DNA of 64,000 nt, taken from the NCBI GenBank assembly GCA_030599585.1, contig JAUVNS010000008.1, positions 73,628-137,627 on the forward strand, written 5' to 3'. The notes under the pieces were generated by a model, which was given only the letters and a program-made list of their open reading frames with translations, ran no database searches and was not told the DNA's origin. A program made the position numbers and the translations under genes. Positions 1-10,454 of this stretch are shown in pieces. How positions within the stretch are numbered: the first letter of the stretch is position 1; every line of letters starts with the position of its first letter. The stretch is from Promethearchaeota archaeon (lineage in GTDB: Archaea > Asgardarchaeota > Lokiarchaeia > Sigyniarchaeales > SOKP01).

Positions 1-1108
1 CGGACATTTCGGCTGCAGTTCCCATTTCTCCACCGCCAATTACAGAAAGAGCTCCATTATTTTTAGCAGCGTCAGCCATTGCTTTAACCATGTCGAAAGT
101 ACCTTTTCTAAATACTTCTTTTTCAAAAATACCAGGGGGTCCGTTCGCAATAATAGTTTTTGCATTCATTATAATTTCTGTGAATTCCTCTGTAGTTTTA
201 GGACCTATATCACCAGTTACAGCGTTGTAATCCTTTAATTCACTGATAACGATTGCTTTGCGTTTCCCATTTTCTTCAATTATTAAGTCCTTTGGCAAAA
301 TGATCTTGTCTTTAAATTTTTCGTAGGTCTCCTTAATGTCATCTTTTGCCTTCTCTAAATCTTTTACTATTGCTCCTCGGTTTGCTTCTCCAGTATCAAC
401 TCCTATAGCCTCCAAGATTAATATAGCTGTTAAACCAGAGCAGAGTGCGTAATCTAATTTTTCGTTTTCAAAATTGAACTTCATGGCTTTAAATTTATCT
501 ATAGCTTTAGCTCCTCCAATAAGCATAATCATTGGTTTTTCGGGGGACTCTAAGATTTTAGTCATGTATTCGAACTCTTTAACGGTTGTGGGTCCTGCGA
601 TTAATGTTGGCCACCCAATTATCGAGGGTTGTGCTCTATGGGCTGCTCCAAATGCATCTGCGATGAAATAGTCGAATAATGGCGATAGGGTTTTAATCAT
701 CTCCAAGTTTGCTGCTTCAGAAAAGTCCTTAAATTGTTTAGTTTCAGGTTCCCAAGTTCGTACATTATTGAGGACTAACACTTCGCCTACTTTAAGATCT
801 TTTATTGCATTAGTGGCTATTTCTCCGAATACATCCTCTACGTATTTAACAGGGCGATCTAACAATTTCCTTATTTCTTCAGCGTGTAATTCTAAAGAGA
901 TAAAATCTTTCTTGCCTGGTCTTGATTGATGAGCCATAATTACTACAGCACTCTCTTTAAGTTCTTCTAATGAAGGGATTAGAGCGTGAATTCGAGGTGA
1001 TTCGCGAATTCTATTATTTTCAACATCGATATTAGAGTTAATATCGACTCTCATCAAAATTTTCTTTCCTTTTAAATCAACATCTTTATAAGATTTATAA
1101 TCAAACAT
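1..1108 (-). CDS. pgk: Phosphoglycerate kinase, partial (C-terminus beyond window start)
   Basis: Manual reverse-strand translation from ATG at 1108: MFDYKSYKDVDLKGKKILMRVDINSNIDVENNRIRESPRIHALIPSLEELKESAVVIMAHQSRPGKKDF...; later ...IADAFGAAHRAQPS..., ...MIMLIGGAK..., ...IIANGPPGIFE...; PGK motifs. Open to window edge. Confidence 0.96.
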   Translation of the reverse strand, partial: MFDYKSYKDVDLKGKKILMRVDINSNIDVENNRIRESPRIHALIPSLEELKESAVVIMAHQSRPGKKDFISLELHAEEIRKLLDRPVKYVEDVFGEIATNAIKDLKVGEVLVLNNVRTWEPETKQFKDFSEAANLEMIKTLSPLFDYFIADAFGAAHRAQPSIIGWPTLIAGPTTVKEFEYMTKILESPEKPMIMLIGGAKAIDKFKAMKFNFENEKLDYALCSGLTAILILEAIGVDTGEANRGAIVKDLEKAKDDIKETYEKFKDKIILPKDLIIEENGKRKAIVISELKDYNAVTGDIGPKTTEEFTEIIMNAKTIIANGPPGIFEKEVFRKGTFDMVKAMADAAKNNGALSVIGGGEMGTAAEMS

Positions 1109-1258
1109 TTAATCTCACTCTATTTGATTTTGGTTATAATAAATGGTAATATATTATATCAAAAAAAGGTTTCAAATGTTAAATTGGAAATTTGCAACTC
1201 TATTATAATCTTATGATAAGGTAGAAGTAGCAATTTTAATATAGTTTAATTATCGATT

Positions 1259-3409
1259 CTACCTAAAAAATTCTTTTACAACAAATTTACAGAACTGTGT
1301 CAATTTTTCTGCTAAATCTGTTCTATCAGACGATTTTGTTAAAATCCAGTTGTTACCATATAGTTTGTTGAGATAATCTCCTTTAGCATCAATAGAAAAA
1401 GCATAAACTTTAAATTTTTTTTTAACATCTTGAATTTCCTTTATTGCGTCATTCAATCCATATTGAGTACCTGCAGGTTGACCATCTGAAATCATTAGGA
1501 TTAATACATTCTTTTCCAGTTTAGCTGCTTCATGTTTTAGAGATATACCATCTAAATTGCTCCCAATGCGTTGATGGCGTCCAAATTTATCAAATTTTTT
1601 GACATCTGGGTATTCTTCAAAATCCTTTAATAGAATATTTAAGGCGTCATATTCGCCAGTAAAGAGTACGATGCGCAATTGAGCAATTTCATAGAGAGAT
1701 TCACATAACATTACCATAGCAACTTTAGCTGCTTCTAATTTGATTCCTGCCATGCTTCCACTGATATCTACCATCATTAAGATTTTTAATTCTTTTTGTG
1801 TTAATTTTCTCGTGAAACACTTATTATATTTAAAATCGCTTGTAACTGCTTTAATAAATTTATTGTTTAATCGTCCTCTTTTTTGTGAGTTGTCAACATC
1901 ATTTTCATTTCTCAAATCTCGAAATAAATACTTTAACTTAGTTATTATGTTGTTATGTGTCTTCACGATTTCATTGTAAGATAATTCTATTGATCTCATA
2001 TCTTCATTTTCAATGTAGACATCATTTACCTTTCTTTCGGTCTCATTAAATTGGTCTTGATTCTCAATTAACAAGAGCCTTCCTTCCATTGCAGTTTGAG
2101 AATCAGACACCAATTTACTAATTTCATTAATGAAATCAACATCTTTTAGGAGGACATTGTTATTTTGATTCTCTTTATTCAAAATCGCAATTAATTTCTC
2201 AATTTCAACAGCTTTCAGATTTTCGTTATCTTTACATAATTGTTTTAATTTTTCATAAGAGTCTAATTGCTTAAAATCATCCTTGGATAAATCAAATTCA
2301 TTAGAATTAAGAACTTCTTTGAGGTAGTCTTTTATAGATTCAGTTTTTGAATCTCGTTCAACTTCTTCTATTAATTTCTCAATGTCCGCCGTGTTTAGAT
2401 TTAAGTCCTTAATTTTCTCAATTACTTTTTCACTAGCTGAACTTAATTCTGATGATTCTATTTTCTTATCCCGTTCAATAAATTCTTCAAAATGATTTAT
2501 TAGAGGTTCGAGATCTACGGACGAATTATGATGGTACTCTCTCTCTTCAATATTATCGTAAAGGCAAGGATCTTCCATGAAATCTGAATTTTGAAGCTCT
2601 TTTAAATATGTTTCAGAATTTCCCTCTTCCATAATTTCAGATAATTCATTATAATCACCATTTTCGTCTGTTTCATAGTAATCATCGTAATTCGGCTCAT
2701 GAAATGCTTTATTGTTTACATTTTGTGGAGAAACCCTAACCCTATTTATTTTTCTTTTCATGTAAAACTTCTTTAAAACCTTACACAATTGATCAATCGT
2801 AATTATCGATGAAGCGGGTGTTAGCGACTTCAATAGGAATTTTTTTGCCGTGGAAATCGCACGCCAATCTTCTTTGCTCATATTTCGCGTTCTAAATTTT
2901 GGCTTTTTTTGAAATTCTTTATAGTTTTCCATGTATAAATTAATATAAATGAGCAAATTTCCTGAGCACTTCATTTTAAGGATTAATTCAGGAAGTAATT
3001 GTAATGTGAAGGTTCGCAAATTATTGTAGAATCCTGGGAATTTAATATTATTTAAAGAATTAACTCTTACATCTTCTACAACATTGATAACTTGTTTTAT
3101 GAAGTATTGTGGTAAGTTGTATTTTTTTGAAAAAATGTCAATGAGTTTTATAAAAGATAACTCGAATGAGCCATAACCTATATGTCCGCTTTCATGAGCA
3201 ACTAAACCCTGGGCAGTAGTAATATCATCCTTTAACTTTTTTGGTAAATATATAAACCTTCCATCAGTAAAAGTAAGCAATGAATTCTGGTTAAATTCAA
3301 TGTAAATATCCTTCTTTCCGCTTATTCGTTTTCCAATATTAATTAGAGCAAATAAATCTGAGAAGAAATCTTTTTCAAAAATATCATACAAAGTCAATAA
3401 ATTGATCAC
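1259..3409 (-). CDS. vWA-domain protein (CobT/NorD/CbbO-like) with N-terminal HExxH-like motif
   Basis: MIDAS motif LMMVDISGSMAG; N-terminal GLVAHESGHIGYGSF; adjacent to a MoxR-like AAA+ ATPase. Confidence 0.8.
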   Translation of the reverse strand: MINLLTLYDIFEKDFFSDLFALINIGKRISGKKDIYIEFNQNSLLTFTDGRFIYLPKKLKDDITTAQGLVAHESGHIGYGSFELSFIKLIDIFSKKYNLPQYFIKQVINVVEDVRVNSLNNIKFPGFYNNLRTFTLQLLPELILKMKCSGNLLIYINLYMENYKEFQKKPKFRTRNMSKEDWRAISTAKKFLLKSLTPASSIITIDQLCKVLKKFYMKRKINRVRVSPQNVNNKAFHEPNYDDYYETDENGDYNELSEIMEEGNSETYLKELQNSDFMEDPCLYDNIEEREYHHNSSVDLEPLINHFEEFIERDKKIESSELSSASEKVIEKIKDLNLNTADIEKLIEEVERDSKTESIKDYLKEVLNSNEFDLSKDDFKQLDSYEKLKQLCKDNENLKAVEIEKLIAILNKENQNNNVLLKDVDFINEISKLVSDSQTAMEGRLLLIENQDQFNETERKVNDVYIENEDMRSIELSYNEIVKTHNNIITKLKYLFRDLRNENDVDNSQKRGRLNNKFIKAVTSDFKYNKCFTRKLTQKELKILMMVDISGSMAGIKLEAAKVAMVMLCESLYEIAQLRIVLFTGEYDALNILLKDFEEYPDVKKFDKFGRHQRIGSNLDGISLKHEAAKLEKNVLILMISDGQPAGTQYGLNDAIKEIQDVKKKFKVYAFSIDAKGDYLNKLYGNNWILTKSSDRTDLAEKLTQFCKFVVKEFFR

Positions 3410-3439
3410 CCCACTTACACATAAGAATGGTTTATTAAT

Positions 3440-4681
3440 CTAATCTAACACCGGACAGATTCGCCGCATAAAATCCATTAAATCTTTATTCTTATTTCTA
3501 TATAGCCACTTTATATAGCGAAATGTTATTTCTCCATTGCAAAGGTGGTTTTGTCTTATACTTTCCTTATAAACCTTATGATATCCAAGTTTTTCAGTTA
3601 ATTGGATGTAATCTTTTAAAGATGTTCTATGTCGTTGCCAAAACCACTCGAAAAATTTCCACATAAGACTTCCGTCTTCATTTTTATATTTACCATTTCC
3701 TAATTCAAACACATACGCTTCCACTTTACTTTTAAAATTGCTAATAATTTTGGCTTCTGGAGCTCTTGGAAAAATTAAACCCGCTTTTATACTTGATTTA
3801 GCCTTAGAAATTGGAAACAAATATTTCTTTAAATTGTCTTCAAATAATTTTCCATCCAATATCATCGCGATACTTTTCTTTTCTTCTTGGTTCTCACCTA
3901 ATTTATTAATGATAACATTCTCAATATTATATCTTAAATAATCTGGAGACATATTTGATACAATTAAGCAGAAGTTAACAATTAACCTAGTAGAGAAAAT
4001 TTTAGTTATCGAAAAATCTTTTATTGCTTGCTTTCTGATCTGTCTAGCAGCGTCTACAACAGTTTCAGCGACTATTTTTTTACATCCTGATAGTTTAACA
4101 GCAATTTCGATCTCTTTTTGTTTTGTGGGATATGTTATTTCAGGGCAAACTAAGAAACGATCTTCAAATGCTTCTTGAAGTTTATTAATTCCTAATACAC
4201 TTTTGTTCATTGTCCCAATTATAACAAGTTTACTCGTTTCTTTTAAACTACATCTTTCAAATCCTTTCGAAATCAAGTTAATATGGCTTTCTGAGAGAAG
4301 GGAATTTAACGAGATTTGTTCACTTTCTCTAATTGCATTTATTTCATTTATAACAATAAAAGATATACCGTTTTTATTTGCATCTTCTATAGCTCTTGTC
4401 AATGGTCCATGATTGAACTTCGTATCGCCGTTAAATAACTCCCAATTCCCTTCGATATCTCTTCTATCAAGATCTGGTGAACCATCAATTATAAAATATG
4501 AAGAATTGAAATCTTTAGCGAGAGATGTTGCTAAAAGGGTTTTACCCGTTCCAGGAGGACCGTGTAATAAGATACCAATACATCTGCCATTCCCTAAGGA
4601 ATTAATTAAAGCCTTCAAATAGTCAAATTCATTTCTTTGCTGAATGTATTCAATATTTTTACTTATTGCTATGTCTGACAA
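3440..4681 (-). CDS. MoxR/CbbQ-like AAA+ ATPase
   Basis: Walker A GPPGTGKTLLA; Walker B-like FIVINEINAI; EDRF region; paired with vWA gene. Confidence 0.85.
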   Translation of the reverse strand: MSDIAISKNIEYIQQRNEFDYLKALINSLGNGRCIGILLHGPPGTGKTLLATSLAKDFNSSYFIIDGSPDLDRRDIEGNWELFNGDTKFNHGPLTRAIEDANKNGISFIVINEINAIRESEQISLNSLLSESHINLISKGFERCSLKETSKLVIIGTMNKSVLGINKLQEAFEDRFLVCPEITYPTKQKEIEIAVKLSGCKKIVAETVVDAARQIRKQAIKDFSITKIFSTRLIVNFCLIVSNMSPDYLRYNIENVIINKLGENQEEKKSIAMILDGKLFEDNLKKYLFPISKAKSSIKAGLIFPRAPEAKIISNFKSKVEAYVFELGNGKYKNEDGSLMWKFFEWFWQRHRTSLKDYIQLTEKLGYHKVYKESIRQNHLCNGEITFRYIKWLYRNKNKDLMDFMRRICPVLD

Positions 4682-4994
4682 ATCGATCTCCTCCTACTAA
4701 TATGAATCCTAATTAAATTGAAATTTAGGAAAATAACACTAGAATGATGTTGCTGAATATTGATTTTTGAATTTAAGGTAATTTATAATGGGTACACTAA
4801 TGTATTTAAAAACTCACACCATCTTGAATTTCAAATAATTCTAAAAAATGTCTTAAAATTTAGCGTTTTAAACCTATTTATATGAAAATGTTAAAAATAA
4901 TATGTTGGAACATCTTTCTTAATTTATTAAGGCTAAAAGATTTCAATGAATATAGAGATTTGAACATTAAGTCTTATGAAATTTAGTTCGGTGA

Positions 4995-5780
4995 ATGAGA
5001 TTGGATGATATCAGAGAAATATTAAATCGTTTGTTAAAAAAAGAGTGCTCAGTCGAAGAAGCAGAAAAATTGTTAAAGGCAAATGCTATTGAAGAGGTTG
5101 GAGATTTTGCCAAATTAGATATTTTTCGAAAATTACGCACTGGCGTTGTTGAGGTTATTTACGCGGAAAATAAAACCCCTCAGATGATTATAGAAATAAT
5201 TTCTACATTCTTAAAAAGAAATAAATTTGCAATCGTATCAAGGTATAAAGACGAACAGAAGGCTTTAATTTTTAAAGAATTTGGTGGTAAAGAAGAAATA
5301 TCATTAGATGTTAACGAATTGGCTAAAATTGTAATCGTAAAAGAAAAAGACTTCAAATTTAAAAAGAAGGGTGGAAGGATTGGGATAATTTCAGCCGGAA
5401 GTTCAGATATCCCTATTGCTGAGGAAGCGAAAGTAATTGCAGATTCAATGGGCTGTAAAGTATTTACCAGCTACGATTTAGGAATTGCTGGTATTCATCG
5501 TCTTTTTAAACCTCTCAGTGAAATGATTAAAGAAGATATTCACGTAGTAATTGTATGCGCAGGGATGGAAGGAACCTTGCCTGGAATTGTTGCTGCCCTC
5601 GTTGACATTCCGGTAATAGGAGTTCCCATATCTAGTGGATACGGATTAGGAGAAAAAGGTATTGGTGCTTTAACAACCATGCTTCAATCATGCTCACCAG
5701 GATTATTAGTAGTCAACATTGATAATGGGTTTGGAGCAGGTGCTTCTGCTGCTTTAATAGCTAATAGCATCGCAAAATAA
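4995..5780 (+). CDS. larB: Nickel pincer cofactor biosynthesis protein LarB (AIR carboxylase-like)
   Basis: MRLDDIREILNRLLKKECSVEEAEKLL... and AIR-carboxylase-like C-terminal region ISAGSSDIPIAEEAKVIADSMGCKV...VVIVCAGMEGTLPGIVAALVDIPVIGVP. Confidence 0.92.
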   Translation: MRLDDIREILNRLLKKECSVEEAEKLLKANAIEEVGDFAKLDIFRKLRTGVVEVIYAENKTPQMIIEIISTFLKRNKFAIVSRYKDEQKALIFKEFGGKEEISLDVNELAKIVIVKEKDFKFKKKGGRIGIISAGSSDIPIAEEAKVIADSMGCKVFTSYDLGIAGIHRLFKPLSEMIKEDIHVVIVCAGMEGTLPGIVAALVDIPVIGVPISSGYGLGEKGIGALTTMLQSCSPGLLVVNIDNGFGAGASAALIANSIAK

Positions 5781-5906
5781 ATTTTTCATTTAAGAGTTTC
5801 TTCTTACTATTTGTAAGAGATTACAAATTTTGTATATTTTTATAATAAGTTAATTTAAGATTATTATATTCTTAAAATAAAAATTAAAAAAACTATTATA
5901 AAAAAT

Positions 5907-6578
5907 GTGTACGTTATGGCACCTACAGCTGCGTCTCTTGAAGCGTTATCGAAATTGAGACAATTAAATCCTGTAACAGGATGGTATGTTGTTACTCTTT
6001 TAGTCATTGTTTTATATATCTACGGTGTAGAAATCAAAAAAGCAAGGGAGACTAACAATTGGAGCACTGTCTTTGCTGGATTAACATTATTAGGTCTTGA
6101 CCTTATTAATGAAATTTGGAATGGCTTAGTATTTGCCTTTTCAAATTATTCTGCGTTTTGGACTACACCAGGATCAAGTGCTTATATAATTTTAATTGGT
6201 TGGAACATAGAAATAGCATTTATGTTTTCGATCGGAGGTATTGTCTTCGCAAAATTTCTACCAAATGACAAAAAAAAGAAAATTTTAGGACTTCCAAATC
6301 GCTGGGCTATGGCAATCGGCTTTACACTGTTTTCAGTGTTTGTTGAGATTCTATTGAATTGGGGCAATTATTTAATATGGGAGTATGTGTGGTGGAACTG
6401 GTACAACCCCATTTTAATCTTTCTTATAGGTTACTTTCACTTTTTTGTGGGAGCATTTTATGTGTATGACCTTCCCGAAAGAAAAGAAAAAATTAAGGTA
6501 GTAGGACTTATCTACGGAATAGCTATCGTTCTTTTATGTATCTTTGGTCCCTTATTGATGCCTCTTGGTATCTTTTAG
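5907..6578 (+). CDS. Multi-pass membrane protein of unknown function, between larB and larC
   Basis: 223 aa, several hydrophobic segments; no family recognised. Confidence 0.7.
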   Translation: MYVMAPTAASLEALSKLRQLNPVTGWYVVTLLVIVLYIYGVEIKKARETNNWSTVFAGLTLLGLDLINEIWNGLVFAFSNYSAFWTTPGSSAYIILIGWNIEIAFMFSIGGIVFAKFLPNDKKKKILGLPNRWAMAIGFTLFSVFVEILLNWGNYLIWEYVWWNWYNPILIFLIGYFHFFVGAFYVYDLPERKEKIKVVGLIYGIAIVLLCIFGPLLMPLGIF

Positions 6579-6790
6579 CTAATAAAAATCCTTTTTTTTT
6601 TTATTTTTTTTCTCAAATAACTATTTGAACTATTTTTTGCGGTATCCAAATGAAGATAATTCAGAACTGACACCGATTTTGACCATTTTACACCTTTTAA
6701 ATTGAATGTGAAAGTATATATATTTAGATTAACATAATTAATATTGAAATTACTAATTCTAAATATAAAAAAAACTAACATACTATAAAG

Positions 6791-7333
6791 TTGAGACCGA
6801 TGGTCGCAACAATTGATAATTTTGAAAAGTCTAAAGAATTTTTTAAAAGTGGCGATATTCTTAATGCCTTAGAGAGTTTTATTAAATCATTAGATCATTT
6901 AGATACTTCGAAAGACGCTAAAAAAGAAGAGTTAATTATGTTTTTGGAAAATCTGTTACAATATAGCAAGGATAACAATCTTAGAAACGAAGAAGCTATG
7001 GTTTTAAGAGCTCTAGGAAGAACTCATTCTAAATTTAGAAATCATGTAGAAGGGTTAAAATATTCGTATCAGGCATTAAAAATTCAAAAGAAAATAGGGA
7101 GAAAGTTAGATATTGCTGAGAGTTTAGTTTTTATTGCTGAAGACCTCGAAATTTCAGGTAATTCTGACGAATGCATAAAATCTTTTACTGAAGCTGCAGA
7201 AATATTTCATGATTTAGGGAAACTAGATAAAGAAATAGAAATCAAAAACGAAATTAACCGGTTGGAAGTTTTTTCTGAACAAATAGTTAAAGATGAATTT
7301 AACTTAAAAAAATTCAATATAGATAACTACTAA
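6791..7333 (+). CDS. TPR-like repeat protein
   Basis: 180 aa helical repeats (EEAMVLRALGRTHSKFRNHVEGLKYSYQALKIQKKIGRKLDIAESLVFIAEDLE). Confidence 0.65.
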   Translation: MRPMVATIDNFEKSKEFFKSGDILNALESFIKSLDHLDTSKDAKKEELIMFLENLLQYSKDNNLRNEEAMVLRALGRTHSKFRNHVEGLKYSYQALKIQKKIGRKLDIAESLVFIAEDLEISGNSDECIKSFTEAAEIFHDLGKLDKEIEIKNEINRLEVFSEQIVKDEFNLKKFNIDNY

Positions 7334-7409
7334 ATCAATCCAAGTATGGCCACTAAATTTAAAAAAATCCTTTTTTTTTTTAATTTTATATAAAATGAGT
7401 AAGCTGCGG

Positions 7410-8699
7410 CTATGAATTAGTCTTGTAAAGCATTTCTATCACATTTTGACAATAAAACAGTATTTCTTTAACAGGTAGAGATGTATCTTTGCTGATTACT
7501 CTTAAATCTTCAAATTCAGGTTTTACATTGATGACTTCCGTTTTTTCTCCTTTTTTAATAAACGAGATTTTAAAATTCAGTTCATACCATTTACCATTAA
7601 TTTCTATTTTTTCATTCACAATCTTACGATCGACGCAAACACGCTTACTTGAATAGAATCTTACACCAAGCGTACCCAACTCTCTTAAAGTTTTAAGAAT
7701 AAGATCATAACTGTGAGAAGGTTCACAAATGATTTTGATGACGTGACCTGGGCGATTTTTCTTAGTAATACTTGGGATTATTTGAATGTCTAGAATATCT
7801 TCATTTCCTAAAATATTTACAAAATTGCCTAATATTTCTCCTGATACATCGTCTACAGCTGTTTCTAGAATGTTAACTTCCTCAATATAATCACTTATAG
7901 GATGCAACTCATTAGAACGCATCAAATGCTTTCTCTCTCCGTAAAATAAACGAAGTGTATTCGAAAAAGCGTTAAACTCCTTTTGGCCGGTCCCACAGGA
8001 CATCTTTAGCAAATTCATAGAAGGAACAAATTCTGAATGAGTAGGATTTAAATTTACCAATAACGCTGCTCCAGTAGGAGTTACTAGTTCCGCTTCAATA
8101 GGTCCTCCCTTTATAGACAAATTAGAGTTTTCTAATATTTTTACTGTAGCTGGAGCAGGGATAGGCAAGATTCCGTGAGCACTTTTTATTTTTCCACCAC
8201 CAAGAGGTACTTCGCTACAATAATATGAGAAATCTGTGTCAAATCCTCCTAGAGTATCAATTACTTTTGTCACTCCCAAAATATCAATTAGTGTGTCAAC
8301 TGAACTTAATTCGTGAAGGTGTATATTTTCAATTGATTTTCCATGAACTTCAGCTTCGGCTTTAAATAAGGTGCTTAAAACATTCCCTGCAAACTCTTTA
8401 GCTGGATTCGAAAAATAGTTATTATTAAGATACTCATTGAGAGCGTTCGAAAGATCATCCGGAGTTCTATGAATCCTAGATTCCTCTATTATTATCTCAA
8501 GTCTATTAGTTTCTATACCCATCCTTTTAACGATCTTTAGATCAAGTTCTAATTCAGATACACCTTTTAACCTATTCTTTAAATCTTTCAAATTTGTGAT
8601 AATTTGAGTTGGATCAGGTATTAAACCTAATAACGATGCTAATAACATATCCCCCGAGATTCCTGAGTTAGTTAAATCAAAATATATAGATTTCATCAC
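7410..8699 (-). CDS. larC: Nickel insertion protein LarC
   Basis: MKSIYFDLTNSGISGDMLLASLLGL...; HGKSIENIHLHELSSVDTLIDILGV; PAPATVKIL; ELVTPTGAALL. Confidence 0.93.
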   Translation of the reverse strand: MMKSIYFDLTNSGISGDMLLASLLGLIPDPTQIITNLKDLKNRLKGVSELELDLKIVKRMGIETNRLEIIIEESRIHRTPDDLSNALNEYLNNNYFSNPAKEFAGNVLSTLFKAEAEVHGKSIENIHLHELSSVDTLIDILGVTKVIDTLGGFDTDFSYYCSEVPLGGGKIKSAHGILPIPAPATVKILENSNLSIKGGPIEAELVTPTGAALLVNLNPTHSEFVPSMNLLKMSCGTGQKEFNAFSNTLRLFYGERKHLMRSNELHPISDYIEEVNILETAVDDVSGEILGNFVNILGNEDILDIQIIPSITKKNRPGHVIKIICEPSHSYDLILKTLRELGTLGVRFYSSKRVCVDRKIVNEKIEINGKWYELNFKISFIKKGEKTEVINVKPEFEDLRVISKDTSLPVKEILFYCQNVIEMLYKTNS

Positions 8700-8853
8700 A
8701 TGCTCACTCTCATGATTAAAATAGGTGAATTTATACCTAGTAATATAAATAAAATAACAATACTAAAAATAATAAACCGTTGTTATTTTATAATAAATTG
8801 TACTTAATTTCAATTTAATAGTTATAAATTTAAGATTAAAAAAATGGTTAGTT

Positions 8854-9588
8854 ATGAGTGAACTTCAGACTATCAAATGTTACTTAGATCAAATACCAGC
8901 AACTTTTATAAAGTTGTTAGGTATAGATCCACCAACTGGAATGATTCCAGAGCCCGTCAAAGAGGTTGTTGATCTCTATCATGGTATTGAACGAATAAGT
9001 GTAAGTATAATTGATAATTTTGGTTTATTTGAACTCACATTTAATAAACCCGAATTTATGATAACAAATTCTCAGGTAATGTTGCTTCTCTCCACCAAAA
9101 ACCCTTATACTTTAGGCGTGTTACATCAAATGATGTATGGAGGATTCGAGTTTGAACCCAATGGATTTCATTTATTAAGATACTTAAACGAACATGGAAA
9201 GAAATCATGCTTTGTTGGAAGAAAAAAAGACATCGCTAGATATGATGGAGGAACTCATTCGATTCCGAAAGAAACGGATATGGCTACATGGGTTGAATCT
9301 GCGAAGGTTATTAATAATTTTGAAATGTCTTGGATGCATTATTTAGATTTTGAAAATCTTCACAAACAACAACAAGCATTAAAACAAAGAACTCCTGAGG
9401 ACTTGATTGATAAATTAATACTTCGCACTGATAAGTGGATTTTAGGAAATTACAAACAACTTAGAAATAACTCTCTAATGGTAATTTTAGGCGATCATGG
9501 GAGAGTTAAATTAAATTTAGAGTATTCTGGCAAGATAGCTCAATGGCGGGAAGCTAGCGTACCGATAGCTATTATAATTAGGAAATAA
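8854..9588 (+). CDS. Alkaline phosphatase superfamily-like protein
   Basis: SVSIIDNFG near the N-terminus and C-terminal LMVILGDHGR, typical of AlkP-superfamily metal-binding motifs; 244 aa. Confidence 0.6.
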   Translation: MSELQTIKCYLDQIPATFIKLLGIDPPTGMIPEPVKEVVDLYHGIERISVSIIDNFGLFELTFNKPEFMITNSQVMLLLSTKNPYTLGVLHQMMYGGFEFEPNGFHLLRYLNEHGKKSCFVGRKKDIARYDGGTHSIPKETDMATWVESAKVINNFEMSWMHYLDFENLHKQQQALKQRTPEDLIDKLILRTDKWILGNYKQLRNNSLMVILGDHGRVKLNLEYSGKIAQWREASVPIAIIIRK

Positions 9589-9615
9589 GTATATCCTATT
9601 TTTATAAAAACTAAG

Positions 9616-10149
9616 ATGTCTAAAATGGAAGAATATAAGCGTTTTACAGTTTCACTTCCTAAAGAATTATACGACAAATTTGAAGCTTTCAGGAATAATA
9701 TTGGTATTTCGAGATCAGATAGTATAAGGAAGGCAATGTATTCTTTAATGGCTAGTGAAGAGAATATTACGAAAGCTTCTGGAACTGTTGTTGGTTGCAT
9801 TCCAATAATTATGCTTCATGAACATTTTACAGATAAGCATGAAAAGGAAGATTCATCAGAACATTCTCATGAAATTAATCATGACGATAAACACCATGAT
9901 CACGAATACGATTCTAGACCAATTTACGCCTCTGTTCAACAAACGGATGAAATCCTGAAAAATGATATACAACATCATTTCTATGATGTTATTACATCAA
10001 CTTTACATGTACATCTTGAATTTGAAAAATGTTTAGAAATTATTGCAGTGTCTGGACCCTTTGAAAGAGTAAAAAAACTTAAAGAAGCTTTACAAAGATT
10101 AAGGAGCGTCGTATCGATACAATTTTTTATCACTGATAAAGAATTTTGA
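9616..10149 (+). CDS. nikR: NikR-family nickel-responsive regulator with His-rich insertion
   Basis: Ribbon-helix-helix N-terminus (RFTVSLPKELYDKFEAFRNNIGISRSDSIRKAM); C-terminal HVHLEFEKCLEIIAVSGP resembling the NikR Ni-site HxHLxxxxCLE; insert HEHFTDKHEKEDSSEHSHEINHDDKHHDHEYDSR. Confidence 0.92.
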   Translation: MSKMEEYKRFTVSLPKELYDKFEAFRNNIGISRSDSIRKAMYSLMASEENITKASGTVVGCIPIIMLHEHFTDKHEKEDSSEHSHEINHDDKHHDHEYDSRPIYASVQQTDEILKNDIQHHFYDVITSTLHVHLEFEKCLEIIAVSGPFERVKKLKEALQRLRSVVSIQFFITDKEF

Positions 10150-10454
10150 TTTAAAATTAAGTAGCACCATATAGAATGATAATCTTGCTTAAAAGGAAGA
10201 GAAAAGAATAAAAATTTTTCTTCAAACAAGAAAAGAATAAAGATAAGGCGATTTATGAAGTTTTTTTTATTCTATTTGGTCGTGTTTATTGTGTGTGTTA
10301 TAACTACAATAACAGAATTTCAATAAGAATAAACATACATTGGGAAATTAGTAATTTTTCAGAAATAAAAAAAAAGAATTATTTAATTAATAAAAAAATT
10401 TTACCTTGTAGATGCTTATGAACAATAAATTTATAGACCGAGAGAGGATTTTCT

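Noticed and set aside
474-671. 65-aa plus-strand ORF
   Set aside because: Antisense to the partial pgk coding sequence.
6575-6781. 68-aa minus-strand ORF in intergenic region
   Set aside because: Overlaps the terminator/promoter region; Ile/Lys/Phe-rich composition without motifs or SD.
9540-9800. 86-aa minus-strand ORF
   Set aside because: Antisense to the AlkP-like gene end and the nikR start.
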